From contig OX638353.1 of NCBI GenBank assembly GCA_951813255.1, positions 2,219,472 to 2,283,471 of the forward strand: DNA of 64,000 bases, read 5' to 3'. Origin of the DNA: an uncultured Dehalococcoidia bacterium (GTDB lineage: Bacteria > Chloroflexota > Dehalococcoidia > Lucifugimonadales > JAAXIE01). This document shows positions 1 to 7,766 of this stretch, piece by piece. The notes beneath the pieces were generated by a model. It had not been told where the DNA came from. It ran no database searches and saw only the letters and a program-made list of their open reading frames with translations. The stretch's first letter is position 1; each line of letters begins with the position of its first letter. The position numbers were made by a program, and so were the translations under genes.

Positions 1-1266
1 CTAGAGCAAGTCCCTGAAGGGGCCTCCGGCGCGGCCGGGCCGTTGGCTGCGGGTGCTACACTGATCGTGGTAACAGCCCTTGTGCTGCGCGGGCCACCTG
101 CTTGGAGATTGTGGTCACCAGTAATCGGGATAGTCGTAGGCTGTGCCGTCGGCGCACCATTTGGTCTGTACGACATCGGTCAAGTGCTGGATGCCCCTTG
201 GGCTGGCGTGCCCATTCATGCCTGGCGCGGCTTCGACGTAACGCCGGGCATCCAATTCTGGGCGCTGCTCCCCGCCTTCGTGGTGGTCACTTTGGTGGGT
301 GCCATCGAGACGGTGGGCGATGGCGTGGCTATACAAAGGGTGTCACAGCGCCACCAGAGAGCAACGGACTTCCGAGTAGTCCAAGGCTCGCTGAATGCTG
401 ACGGCATGGGCAACTTGCTGTCGGGGATTCTGGGCACCCTGCCCAACACCACCTACTCCTCCAGCGTGTCCCTCGCTGAGATTACCGGCATCGGGGCGCG
501 AAGCGTAGGCGTGGTGATCGGCGTGCTCTTCTTTGTGCTGGCCTTCTTCCCCAAGGTCACCGCTATTCTCATCGCTATACCCGGTCCGGTGGCCGGGGCC
601 TATGTAACCGTGCTTCTGGGGATGCTTTTCGTGCAGGGCATGAAGATTGTTATTCAGGACGGCGTCGACTATCGCAAGGCCGCCGTTGCCGGAGTGTCCT
701 TCTGGGTCGGAACCGGGTTCCAGAACCAGTGGATTTACCCCGACCTGCTGGGCGATGGGTTCCTGAGCGTGCTGCTGGGCAACGGCATGACCTCCGGGGC
801 AATAGTCGCCATCATCATGATGCTCTTCATGGAAGTGACCGCGCCCCGGAGACGACGGCTGCAGGCGGCGCTGGACGACGAGACCCTGCCCAAGCTGAGC
901 GAGTTCCTGCGGACCTTCGCCACCGGCGCAGGATGGTCAAGGCCTGCAACCGACCGCCTGCTGCTGGTGGGAGAAGAGACAGTGGCCAGCCTACTGGGCG
1001 ACGATGGCGCGGACGTTGGGGCCGACGTCAAGCGAAGGCTCGTGGTCACCGCTCGCAACCAAGGGAACGGGGCAGAGCTGGAGTTCATGTCGGCCGCCGA
1101 GGGAGATAACCTGGAAGACCAGTTGGCGTATCTGGCGGAACCAGCGGATGTCCCCGACGGACGGGAAATCTCCTTCCGCCTGTTGCGCCACTACGCATCA
1201 TCGGTCCGCCATCAGAAGTACCACGGTGTGGATATCGTGACGGTGCATGTGGAGAGCCGCCGGTAG
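1..1266 (+). CDS. NCS2-family nucleobase:cation symporter, C-terminal part
   Basis: The frame is open from base 1, so the gene begins outside the window and its start is not visible. The visible 421 residues hold several hydrophobic helices, and the NCS2 signature region around residues 100-165 (VGAIETVGDG, GNLLSGILGTLPNTTYSSSV) identifies a xanthine/uracil-type permease of the inner membrane. After the last helix (about residue 285) there is a soluble tail of about 135 residues. Its pattern (RLLLVGEETVASLL ... RLLRHYASSVRHQKYHGVDIVTVHVE) is weakly like a GHKL/HATPase fold, which would be an unusual fusion; I am not sure of that part. Permease assignment is firm, substrate is not. Confidence 0.85.
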   Translation, partial: LEQVPEGASGAAGPLAAGATLIVVTALVLRGPPAWRLWSPVIGIVVGCAVGAPFGLYDIGQVLDAPWAGVPIHAWRGFDVTPGIQFWALLPAFVVVTLVGAIETVGDGVAIQRVSQRHQRATDFRVVQGSLNADGMGNLLSGILGTLPNTTYSSSVSLAEITGIGARSVGVVIGVLFFVLAFFPKVTAILIAIPGPVAGAYVTVLLGMLFVQGMKIVIQDGVDYRKAAVAGVSFWVGTGFQNQWIYPDLLGDGFLSVLLGNGMTSGAIVAIIMMLFMEVTAPRRRRLQAALDDETLPKLSEFLRTFATGAGWSRPATDRLLLVGEETVASLLGDDGADVGADVKRRLVVTARNQGNGAELEFMSAAEGDNLEDQLAYLAEPADVPDGREISFRLLRHYASSVRHQKYHGVDIVTVHVESRR

Positions 1267-1316
1267 GATATCACGTGACCGCGTAGCCGGAGGCCGGAAG
1301 CGATCGGAGGCCGAGA

Positions 1317-1861
1317 ATGGAGCAGTCCACCGTGACGGGCCAGACCCTGATGGAACCGGAATTCGATGACCGGTACATGCCCTATACCCGCTGGCTGGTA
1401 ACCCTGTGGCTGATTGTGACCGTGGCTGGAATCCTAGTGATTCCCTTCGGTGGCTCCTGAGCCAGTGGTATTGCCCGGAGTACATGCGCCGTGCGTCGGC
1501 GCGTCTCACCACCAACGCCTTGGAGATACGCAAGGGTGTCTTCATGCGCGCAGAGGCCACCATCCCACTGAACCGCATCACCGATGTGCGCCTGCACGAC
1601 CCCTGATGCGTCACCACAACCGGCGTGGCCTTAAGGTGGAGACCGCTGGCCAAGGGGCCGGCCCCGGCACCACCGAGAGCAACCTCATCGGCGTAGTGGA
1701 TGCCGTGCAGTTCCGGGATGCCATCCTCCGGCAAAGGCAGCAAGTCCTAGGCGCTGAAACCACGACCCCATCACCAGCCCAAGGCTCCACTCCCTCGGGT
1801 GGCCGCGCTCCTCTCGGAGATTCGGGACATCCTCGCAAGGATGGAATCGCGAGGGAGCTAG
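1317..1861 (+). pseudogene. Broken bacterial PH-domain (DUF304/YdbT-like) membrane protein gene
   Basis: An ATG at 1317 preceded by GGAGG starts a frame with a membrane helix (RWLVTLWLIVTVAGILVIPF) that stops near 1458. The family's PH-domain pattern continues in other frames: ARLTTNALEIRKGVFMR and ATIPLNRITDVRLHDP (about 1500-1600), then LKVETAGQGAGPG and NLIGVVDAVQFRDAIL (about 1630-1735). A last piece, LLSEIRDILARMES, ends at a stop at 1859-1861. Read together these give the usual bPH2 protein with at least three frame changes, so it is either a decayed gene or a stretch of indel errors in the assembly. The upstream permease ends 50 bases earlier on the same strand. Confidence 0.75.
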
Positions 1862-1936
1862 GGCAATGGTTGGAATTAGCGATGATCCGCACACCACGAA
1901 TCGGGTAGAATCCCTCCACGTTCCGAAGTGATCTAA

Positions 1937-3475
1937 CTATTTCCCCTCTTTGATCCAATCTGCTAGGCGCTCGCCCACCAGAATCGCTGTTGCGTTCGTG
2001 TTGGCGCGAGTGATTTGAGGCAGCACCGAGCAGTCGGCTACTCGCAGATTCTCCACGCCGCGGACTCGGCAGTACTGGTCGGCTACGGCCATGGGGTCGG
2101 AGTCGGGGCCCATGCGGCAGGTACAGGAGTAGTGGCGGGAGGTGCCACAGGTGCGAAACAGGTAGGCGTCGAGCTTGTCGTCGTCGGCCAACTCCTCTTC
2201 CGTCGGGTTTAGCCATTGGGCGACGATTTCCCCGTAGGCAGGATGGTCGACCAGCTTGCGGACGAGGCGCAGGCCCTCACGCAGGCGCTCCCGGTCCCAA
2301 GGGTCCTCCAGGTAGTGGTAGTTGAACCAAGGTTGCACGCCAGGGTCGGCTGAGACTATTCGGAGTTCGCCCACGCTGGCTGGCATCTCCAAGGCGCAGG
2401 CAATGCGGAAGGTGCCCTCTGGCATGGTGTCGCCACTGAGGGTGGAGAACACCGAGTTGGTCATTAGCATAATGTCGTTGGGAGTGCTAGAGCCGGTCGC
2501 CGTGTAGCGTAGGGCGAACCGAGACTTGGTGATGTCGAGGTGCAAGGCCACACCGGGCTTGACACGCAGGGAGGCACTGGCTGAGGGGTGATTCTTCAGG
2601 TTCTGGCCCACTCCCGGCGAGTCGTGCACCAAGGGGATGCCAACCTCGCGCAACTGGTCTGCTGGGCCGACGCCGGATAGCATCAGCAGGTGGGGCGAGC
2701 GGATTCCACCCGCACTGAGGACGATTTGCTCGCCCTCGACTGTGAATACCTCACCATTGCTCTCCACCTCTACGCCCACGGCCTTCTTGCCATCAAACAC
2801 AACACGACGGGCTTGGACATTGCTCCGGATGGTCAGATTCATTCTGTGCTGGACCGGGTTGAGGTGGGTGAGGGCGGTGCTCATGCGGATGCCCTCGGGG
2901 TTGTTCATGGGTATGTAGCTGAGGCCGTAGGGGCCGGGACCGTTCATGTCGGGCACTTCAGGGTAGCCAGAAGCGAGGCAGGCCTGACGGAAGGCAGCCT
3001 GAATGGGCAGCGCCGGCTCGCTGGGACGGCGCAGTACCGGCACCGGGCCGTCTGCACCATGGAAGTCATCGCGGATGTCCTGGTCGGACTCCAGCCTGCG
3101 CAGGAAGGGCAGGACATTGAGGTAGTTCCACTGATCGTTGCCTCGGGCAGCCCAGTCATCGTAGTCGTCGGGCAGACCACGCAGGAAGACTTGGCCGTTG
3201 ATAGCCCCGGAGCCTCCGACCACCTTGCCCTCAGCCACATGAATCTCGCCCTGCACCGGGTTGATGATTCCTCGCATGGCCCAGTTGTGGGGCGCGCCCT
3301 CGGCCTCGGCGTCGCGGGTCTCGCCGTACTTGAGGTCGTCGGTGAGTTGCTGGAAGTCGGGATAGTGAGGTCCTGCCTCAAGGAGCAGCACAGACAGGTT
3401 GGCGTCCTCCGAGAGACGGGCTGCAAGAGGGCATCCTGCGGACCCGGCCCCGACCACGATGACGTCGTACTTCAT
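1937..3475 (-). CDS. GMC-family FAD-dependent oxidoreductase (choline dehydrogenase-like)
   Basis: A 512-residue protein of normal GMC length. The N-terminus is the FAD-binding dinucleotide fold (YDVIVVGAGSAGCPLAARL). The second GMC signature, with GGSGAINGQVFLRG, is at about residues 86-100, and the substrate-domain signature GGIRSPHLLMLSGVGP at about 255-270. Near the C-terminus, TSRHYSCTCRMG carries the conserved catalytic histidine, followed by RANTNATAILVGERLADWI. Such enzymes oxidise alcohols in the cytosol and pass electrons to oxygen or to a carrier. The substrate cannot be read from sequence. It stands alone, and its start faces the word array at 3570-3753. Confidence 0.9.
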   Translation of the reverse strand: MKYDVIVVGAGSAGCPLAARLSEDANLSVLLLEAGPHYPDFQQLTDDLKYGETRDAEAEGAPHNWAMRGIINPVQGEIHVAEGKVVGGSGAINGQVFLRGLPDDYDDWAARGNDQWNYLNVLPFLRRLESDQDIRDDFHGADGPVPVLRRPSEPALPIQAAFRQACLASGYPEVPDMNGPGPYGLSYIPMNNPEGIRMSTALTHLNPVQHRMNLTIRSNVQARRVVFDGKKAVGVEVESNGEVFTVEGEQIVLSAGGIRSPHLLMLSGVGPADQLREVGIPLVHDSPGVGQNLKNHPSASASLRVKPGVALHLDITKSRFALRYTATGSSTPNDIMLMTNSVFSTLSGDTMPEGTFRIACALEMPASVGELRIVSADPGVQPWFNYHYLEDPWDRERLREGLRLVRKLVDHPAYGEIVAQWLNPTEEELADDDKLDAYLFRTCGTSRHYSCTCRMGPDSDPMAVADQYCRVRGVENLRVADCSVLPQITRANTNATAILVGERLADWIKEGK

Positions 3476-3569
3476 AGTTGCCTCCGATGCCTGCTATTGC
3501 GGAACGGACATCCAGAATGAATAGCCTGTGTTGCCGGCTCTTGAACATCCACCGTGGCGGCAGTCCGTG

Positions 3570-3753
3570 TTCGACACAGTGTCGGACCGTTCATCGTTGC
3601 GCGGTCGACATGTGTCGAATCTCTGTATCTGCATTCGACACGTGCCGTATCTGAAAAAGCGTTTTTTGTATCTGGAGGTTGTCGAATTTGTCGAATTCTT
3701 CCGTTGTAGCCGTAGCTGGCCCGTAGCTGAGAAACCTTTTCGACAGTGTCGAA
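3570..3753. repeat. Word array A (TGTCGAA / TTCGACA with GTATCTG and CGTAGCTG separators)
   Basis: Seven exact copies of TGTCGAA or its complement start at 3570, 3613, 3634, 3680, 3689, 3739 and 3747, with near copies at 3580 and 3604. They form inverted pairs (3570/3580, 3604/3613, 3739/3747) and one direct pair with 9-base period (3680/3689). Between them lie GTATCTG (3625, 3647, 3668) and CGTAGCTG (3711, 3722). The array fills the middle of the 499-base gap between the divergent genes at 3475 and 3975, so it could serve either one. The rest of the gap, including the T-rich run at 3661-3667, shows no gene. TTCCCGC directly after the last word also occurs after array D, and array B has TCCCGC at the same place. 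Confidence 0.8.
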
Positions 3754-3974
3754 TTCCCGCGCGCCATACGGGACACTGGTAGAACATCCAGAGATTGCGA
3801 TGGGCTGGGGCCCTGGCAACAGCGCTCCTCTCCATTCCGTTTGATTAACAAGAATAATGGGCTGGGTGCCCTTGGAGGGGCCAGTCCGCAGCCCAACTTG
3901 AGTCTACGAGGAAGAGGCGGGATGGGTCAACGGAAAATTGTCATGGGCGTAAGGGGCGCTCCGAATGCATATAA

Positions 3975-5660
3975 ATGACATATATTGGGGGGATGCACCA
4001 CGGGAGTAGCTTTCAACAACAATGCGTGTCGGCCCTCACGCACCCCCTCACCGTTTCCGCGGTGGCCCTTCTGCTTCTAAACGACCTCTTATTCAAATCG
4101 CTGTGGGATGGCTCGTGGGTCACCGGGAAGCTGAGCGACCTAGCATGGGTCGTGTTCGCCCCTCCCCTTTTAGCTCTTGGATTGTCCCTCTTCACTCGTA
4201 GTAAGCCTCATGCCGAGAGAGTCGCGCTGCTGGTTGCTTATCTGGGACTGCCCCTGCTCTACGCAGCATTCAACTCCCTGGAGCCAGTCCACGACTGGCT
4301 ACTCCGTGGCCTCTGGCTGGCCCGAGGGGGGATTGTCGGTGGGCCGATGGACCCCACAGACTCGCTGGTCATTCCCATTGGCTTGGCCATCGCGGTATGG
4401 GTCTGGAGCCGTAGTACTTCGGATACCCCTAGCCTACGGGCGCGTCTGGGGTTGCTCACTGGCGCGATTGCCGTGCTCGCCACAGTCTCCTCGACACCGG
4501 CTGATATTCCTGACCCGCAATGGGGTGTTGGGACGCAGAGCAACGGGACGCTGATTGCAAATCTAGCAGACCCGCATGTAAGCGAGGATGGCGGGCTGAC
4601 ATGGACAGCACTGGACATTGAGATATCTGATAGCAGAGCAATGGATTGGGGCGCCTCCCAAGTGGATACTCCCCGAGGAATCTACGTTGTTGAAGACCAG
4701 CAGATAGTCCGTATAGCTGACGGGTCACGGGAGGTGGTGTATTCCGCGGCGCAATTGAACGATGCAGCCAACCGGCGATTCCGCCAAGTCGTGGCTAGAG
4801 CTCCGGATGACACCTGCTTCCTTAACTGCGTGGGCTATGAAGACCCACCGGTGGGCCTGAACACAATGGTTTACCATCGGGACACCGGCAATGTGGTGGT
4901 AGCTGCTGGACTTCAGGGTGCGGTGGTGGGAGACGCGGAGGGGAACTGGAGCATGGTCGCAGTAGGGGGTCTGGCCCCCATCGACTTCTCACTTGGGAAC
5001 AAGCTCGGAACCGTTTTTCGAAATGAGACTTTCTGGCTGGCGGCGATTGCACTATCGGTTTCGGCCATCTCCGGCACTCTCATGGTGTTGGCGCTTGCCA
5101 GGGCGGCGCGACGTCGACATATGTTCCGCAATATCATCATTGCAATTGTCGTAGCTCTAGGGGTCCCAGGAATCTGGATCGGCCTAGGCTTGTCGGAATT
5201 CGTATGGCTTTTCGACCATGCTGCTATCTCGGGTACGGCTCTAGCGATCACGGCCACCGTCTGGGTTGCGGCGATGGGATCACTAGGACTGGGGGGAGGC
5301 ATAGTGAACATGGTGTATTCCACAGCGGCCTCGGTCACCGCCGCCATCCTAGTATTCACCGGTCAGCACATAAACAGAGACGCAAGCTTGCTCGACGCCG
5401 AGCTACCGACGCTGCTAATACCACTAGGCCTGTTCTTCGGCGCAGTCGCGTTCTTTATCTCGAAGCCGCCCTTGAGCCAGCTTCCGGTGATAGTCGCTGC
5501 TTTCCTTCTGGCGGTTGGGCTGATAGCCTTTGCCACGATGATAGGCGTGCTTCAAGGTTTCCAACTGGGATACGCAACGGCCTACGCGTTCGGCTTCGTC
5601 ATTCTCCTGTGCGTGTTACTCGGGCGACAGCTTCGCGGGTCCGAGAACACATCTGAATAG
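3975..5660 (+). CDS. Polytopic membrane protein with an Asp-box loop, function unknown
   Basis: A 561-residue protein I do not recognise. The first 180 residues hold four or five hydrophobic helices. A soluble stretch of about 170 residues follows (about 180-345), which contains one Asp-box, SEDGGLTWTAL, of the kind found in BNR/sialidase-type beta-propellers. After it come about seven further helices to the C-terminus. The first methionine (3975) and one six codons later (3993) are both possible starts; neither has a clear ribosome site. The middle domain probably lies outside the membrane, but its side is not determined. Neighbours give no hint: array A upstream and a toxin-antitoxin pair downstream. 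Confidence 0.7.
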   Translation: MTYIGGMHHGSSFQQQCVSALTHPLTVSAVALLLLNDLLFKSLWDGSWVTGKLSDLAWVVFAPPLLALGLSLFTRSKPHAERVALLVAYLGLPLLYAAFNSLEPVHDWLLRGLWLARGGIVGGPMDPTDSLVIPIGLAIAVWVWSRSTSDTPSLRARLGLLTGAIAVLATVSSTPADIPDPQWGVGTQSNGTLIANLADPHVSEDGGLTWTALDIEISDSRAMDWGASQVDTPRGIYVVEDQQIVRIADGSREVVYSAAQLNDAANRRFRQVVARAPDDTCFLNCVGYEDPPVGLNTMVYHRDTGNVVVAAGLQGAVVGDAEGNWSMVAVGGLAPIDFSLGNKLGTVFRNETFWLAAIALSVSAISGTLMVLALARAARRRHMFRNIIIAIVVALGVPGIWIGLGLSEFVWLFDHAAISGTALAITATVWVAAMGSLGLGGGIVNMVYSTAASVTAAILVFTGQHINRDASLLDAELPTLLIPLGLFFGAVAFFISKPPLSQLPVIVAAFLLAVGLIAFATMIGVLQGFQLGYATAYAFGFVILLCVLLGRQLRGSENTSE

Positions 5661-5690
5661 GCAGGTCAGCTAGACGTCGAGGCCTGCCTA
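5658..5690 (+). terminator. Possible hairpin at the end of the membrane-protein gene
   Basis: TAGGCAGG (5658-5665, beginning with the stop codon) is exactly complementary to CCTGCCTA (5683-5690) across a 17-base loop. No T-run follows, so it is at best a weak or factor-assisted terminator. Confidence 0.3.
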
Positions 5691-5717
5691 CCATAGCGAT
5701 TCGTTCAAGGAGCGATA

Positions 5718-5810
5718 GCTAATGTACCCACCATCTGGTGGTATGGGCTGGCGCTATGGGCCATTGCTATGGTCGCTCGACGCTAATAGCGCATCGTGCT
5801 AATATACCCA
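5718..5810 (+). promoter_or_regulatory. Promoter and operator region of higBA
   Basis: GCTAATRTACCCA occurs twice, at 5718-5730 and 5798-5810. The second copy contains an extended -10 (TG-C-TAATAT, -10 at 5800-5805) only six bases before the GTG start of higB at 5812, which implies a leaderless transcript. A perfect inverted repeat CCACCA-TC-TGGTGG (5728-5741) overlaps the first copy and is a candidate HigA operator, since this antitoxin family represses its own promoter. Confidence 0.5.
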
Positions 5811-5811
5811 G

Positions 5812-6093
5812 GTGATTGCAAACTACCGTGACCGCGATACGCAAGCGGTCGCAGAGCGCCGACGGGTCGGCAAGTTGTCACCCGAAGTCCAGAGGCAGGC
5901 CCAGCGCAAACTGATGATCCTCAACAACGCCCAAAACCTGACCGACCTGCGAATCCCGCCCGGCAACCGCTTGGAGGCCCTCACAGGTGGTCGAGCCGGG
6001 CAATACAGCATTCGTATCAACAACCGGTGGCGCATTTGCTTCGTATGGAGAGAAGGAGACGCCCACATGGTTGAGGTCGTGGACTACCATTAA
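5812..6093 (+). CDS. higB: HigB-type toxin (RelE/ParE superfamily mRNA interferase)
   Basis: A 93-residue protein, the usual HigB length, with a GTG start. The pattern YRDRDTQAVAERRRV, then PEVQRQAQRKLMILNNAQNLTDLRIPPGN, LEALTGGRAGQYSIRINNRW and a final VVDYH matches the plasmid-maintenance killer family throughout. HigB toxins cut mRNA on the ribosome. The arginine and tyrosine positions around RAGQYSIRINNRWRICF are intact, so the toxin looks functional. There is no ribosome site: the start lies directly behind the -10 box. The antitoxin gene follows after 21 bases, the normal toxin-first order. Confidence 0.92.
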   Translation: MIANYRDRDTQAVAERRRVGKLSPEVQRQAQRKLMILNNAQNLTDLRIPPGNRLEALTGGRAGQYSIRINNRWRICFVWREGDAHMVEVVDYH

Positions 6094-6114
6094 GGCGCCA
6101 CGAAAGGGGGTACT

Positions 6115-6426
6115 GTGAACACCAGGCAAGTCTCAGAGGAATTGCCTCCCATCCACCCCGGCGAAGTCCTCGACGAAGAGTTCCTTCAGCCAATGAATGT
6201 CACCCAATATCGGTTGGCCAAGGCTATCGGCGTAGACCCGCGCCGAATCCACGCTATCGTACGAGGTGAGCGTGCGATCACAGCAGAGACAGCCCTACTG
6301 CTAGCACGCTTCTTCGGAAATTCGGCCGCCTTCTGGATGGGCCTCCAGGGGCAATACGATTTGGAGTGCGCCAAGGGCCGTATCGCCCGCAGACTAGACG
6401 CAGTGGTAGCCTTCACTTCCGAGTAG
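6115..6426 (+). CDS. higA: HigA-type antitoxin (XRE-family DNA-binding protein)
   Basis: A 103-residue protein with a GTG start behind AAAGGGGG. It opens with the HigA motif PPIHPGEVLDEEFLQPM. A helix-turn-helix follows (TQYRLAKAIGVDPRRIHAIVRGER, about residues 28-52) and then the typical TAETALLLARFFGNSAAFWMGLQ. It neutralises HigB and represses the operon. The inverted repeat at 5728-5741 is a likely binding site. Length and motifs are complete, so the module appears intact. Confidence 0.92.
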   Translation: MNTRQVSEELPPIHPGEVLDEEFLQPMNVTQYRLAKAIGVDPRRIHAIVRGERAITAETALLLARFFGNSAAFWMGLQGQYDLECAKGRIARRLDAVVAFTSE

Positions 6427-6480
6427 CCAAGAGCCCAATTTCTTTCGCCCGCTATTCTCCCCATAGGCAGGTCCAACCAT

Positions 6481-7650
6481 ATGTTCAGCTACATTGATCA
6501 TCTAGAATGCAGCGTTTGCGGGGCGGTGTACCCGCACAACAAGCCCATTCGCACATGCACCGCGTGCAACAAGGTGCTGCTGGCCCGTTACGACCTGCCC
6601 AAGCTGAAGCGGGAGGTGGACCGTGGGGCTATCGAGGGTCGCCATTCCAGCATGTGGGCCTTTTCCGAACTGCTGCCCGCATCCACACCGGACGACATCA
6701 TCACGTTGGGTGAGGGAGGCACGCCGCTGCTGCGCGCCCAGCGATTGGGAGCCTCGCTGGGGATGTCCAGCCTGTACATCAAAGACGAAGGCCTGAACCC
6801 CACAGGCACCTTCAAGGCTCGCGGTCTCGCGGCTGCCGTCTCCAAAGCCAAGGAGGTGGGGCTGACCCGGCTGATCATGCCCTCGGCGGGCAATGCAGCT
6901 GGGGCCATGGCGGCCTACGCCGCCCGTGGCGGCATCGAGGCCCACGTCTACATGCCACAGGACGCGCCCGACGCCAACAAGCTGGAGTGCACCACCCACG
7001 GGTCGGAACTCAACCTCGTGGACGGACACATTGGGGACGCCGGCATATTGTCACGAGCTAGGGCTGCAGAGGAGGGCATGTTCGACCTATCCACGATGCA
7101 GGAGCCCTATCGCGCCGAGGGCAAGAAGACCATGGGTCTCGAAATCGCCCTCCAGCTGGGCTGGCGTATGCCGGAGGCCATCATTTATCCCACTGGCGGA
7201 GGCACCGGCATCATCGGTATGTGGAAAGGGTTCCACGAGTTGCTGGAACTGGGCTGGGTGGAAGGCGAGCTGCCACGATTCATCGCGGTGCAGGCCGAGG
7301 GGTGTCAGCCCGTAGTACACGCCTACGACGCAGGGGCCGAGACATCGCAGGCTTGGCCTAACCCCCATACCGTGGCTGACGGCCTTCGGGTGCCCCATCC
7401 TTTTGCGGACTACCTGGTGTTGCAGGCCATTCGAGAAACAGGTGGCACGGCCCTCACCGTTTCTGATGCCGAGATGGTAGATGCCATGAAGGAGATGGCT
7501 GCAGCCGAAGGGGTGTTCGCCTGCCCCGAAGGCTGTGCAACATTGGTGGCTGCAAGGAAGCTGCTGGCCCAAGGCCAACTGGACCCAGAGGGGACCACCA
7601 TCCTCCTCAATACTGGCTCGGCATACAAGTACCTGAGCCTGCTTGTCTGA
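6481..7650 (+). CDS. thrC: Threonine synthase
   Basis: A 389-residue fold-type II PLP enzyme converting O-phosphohomoserine to threonine. An N-terminal zinc ribbon (CSVC at about 10-13, CTAC at about 31-34) precedes the PLP domain, as in one branch of threonine synthases. GLNPTGTFKARGL (about 105-117) holds the PLP lysine, PSAGNAAGAMAAYAARGG follows, and IYPTGGGTGIIGMWKGF is the phosphate-binding glycine loop. The partner homoserine kinase is at 35485-36408, so the two steps are about 28 kb apart rather than in one operon. Other beta-family PLP enzymes are less likely given the zinc ribbon and length. Confidence 0.88.
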   Translation: MFSYIDHLECSVCGAVYPHNKPIRTCTACNKVLLARYDLPKLKREVDRGAIEGRHSSMWAFSELLPASTPDDIITLGEGGTPLLRAQRLGASLGMSSLYIKDEGLNPTGTFKARGLAAAVSKAKEVGLTRLIMPSAGNAAGAMAAYAARGGIEAHVYMPQDAPDANKLECTTHGSELNLVDGHIGDAGILSRARAAEEGMFDLSTMQEPYRAEGKKTMGLEIALQLGWRMPEAIIYPTGGGTGIIGMWKGFHELLELGWVEGELPRFIAVQAEGCQPVVHAYDAGAETSQAWPNPHTVADGLRVPHPFADYLVLQAIRETGGTALTVSDAEMVDAMKEMAAAEGVFACPEGCATLVAARKLLAQGQLDPEGTTILLNTGSAYKYLSLLV

Positions 7651-7766
7651 CTCATACCACGCCTCATTGACCCTGGTTCTCATTTGAAGCGCAGTCGCTA
7701 ATCCGTTAGGATTGGGCTTTGCCCCAATACCCCTCAAAAGGGCAAGTCGTCACTGAAGGTCGGGAA

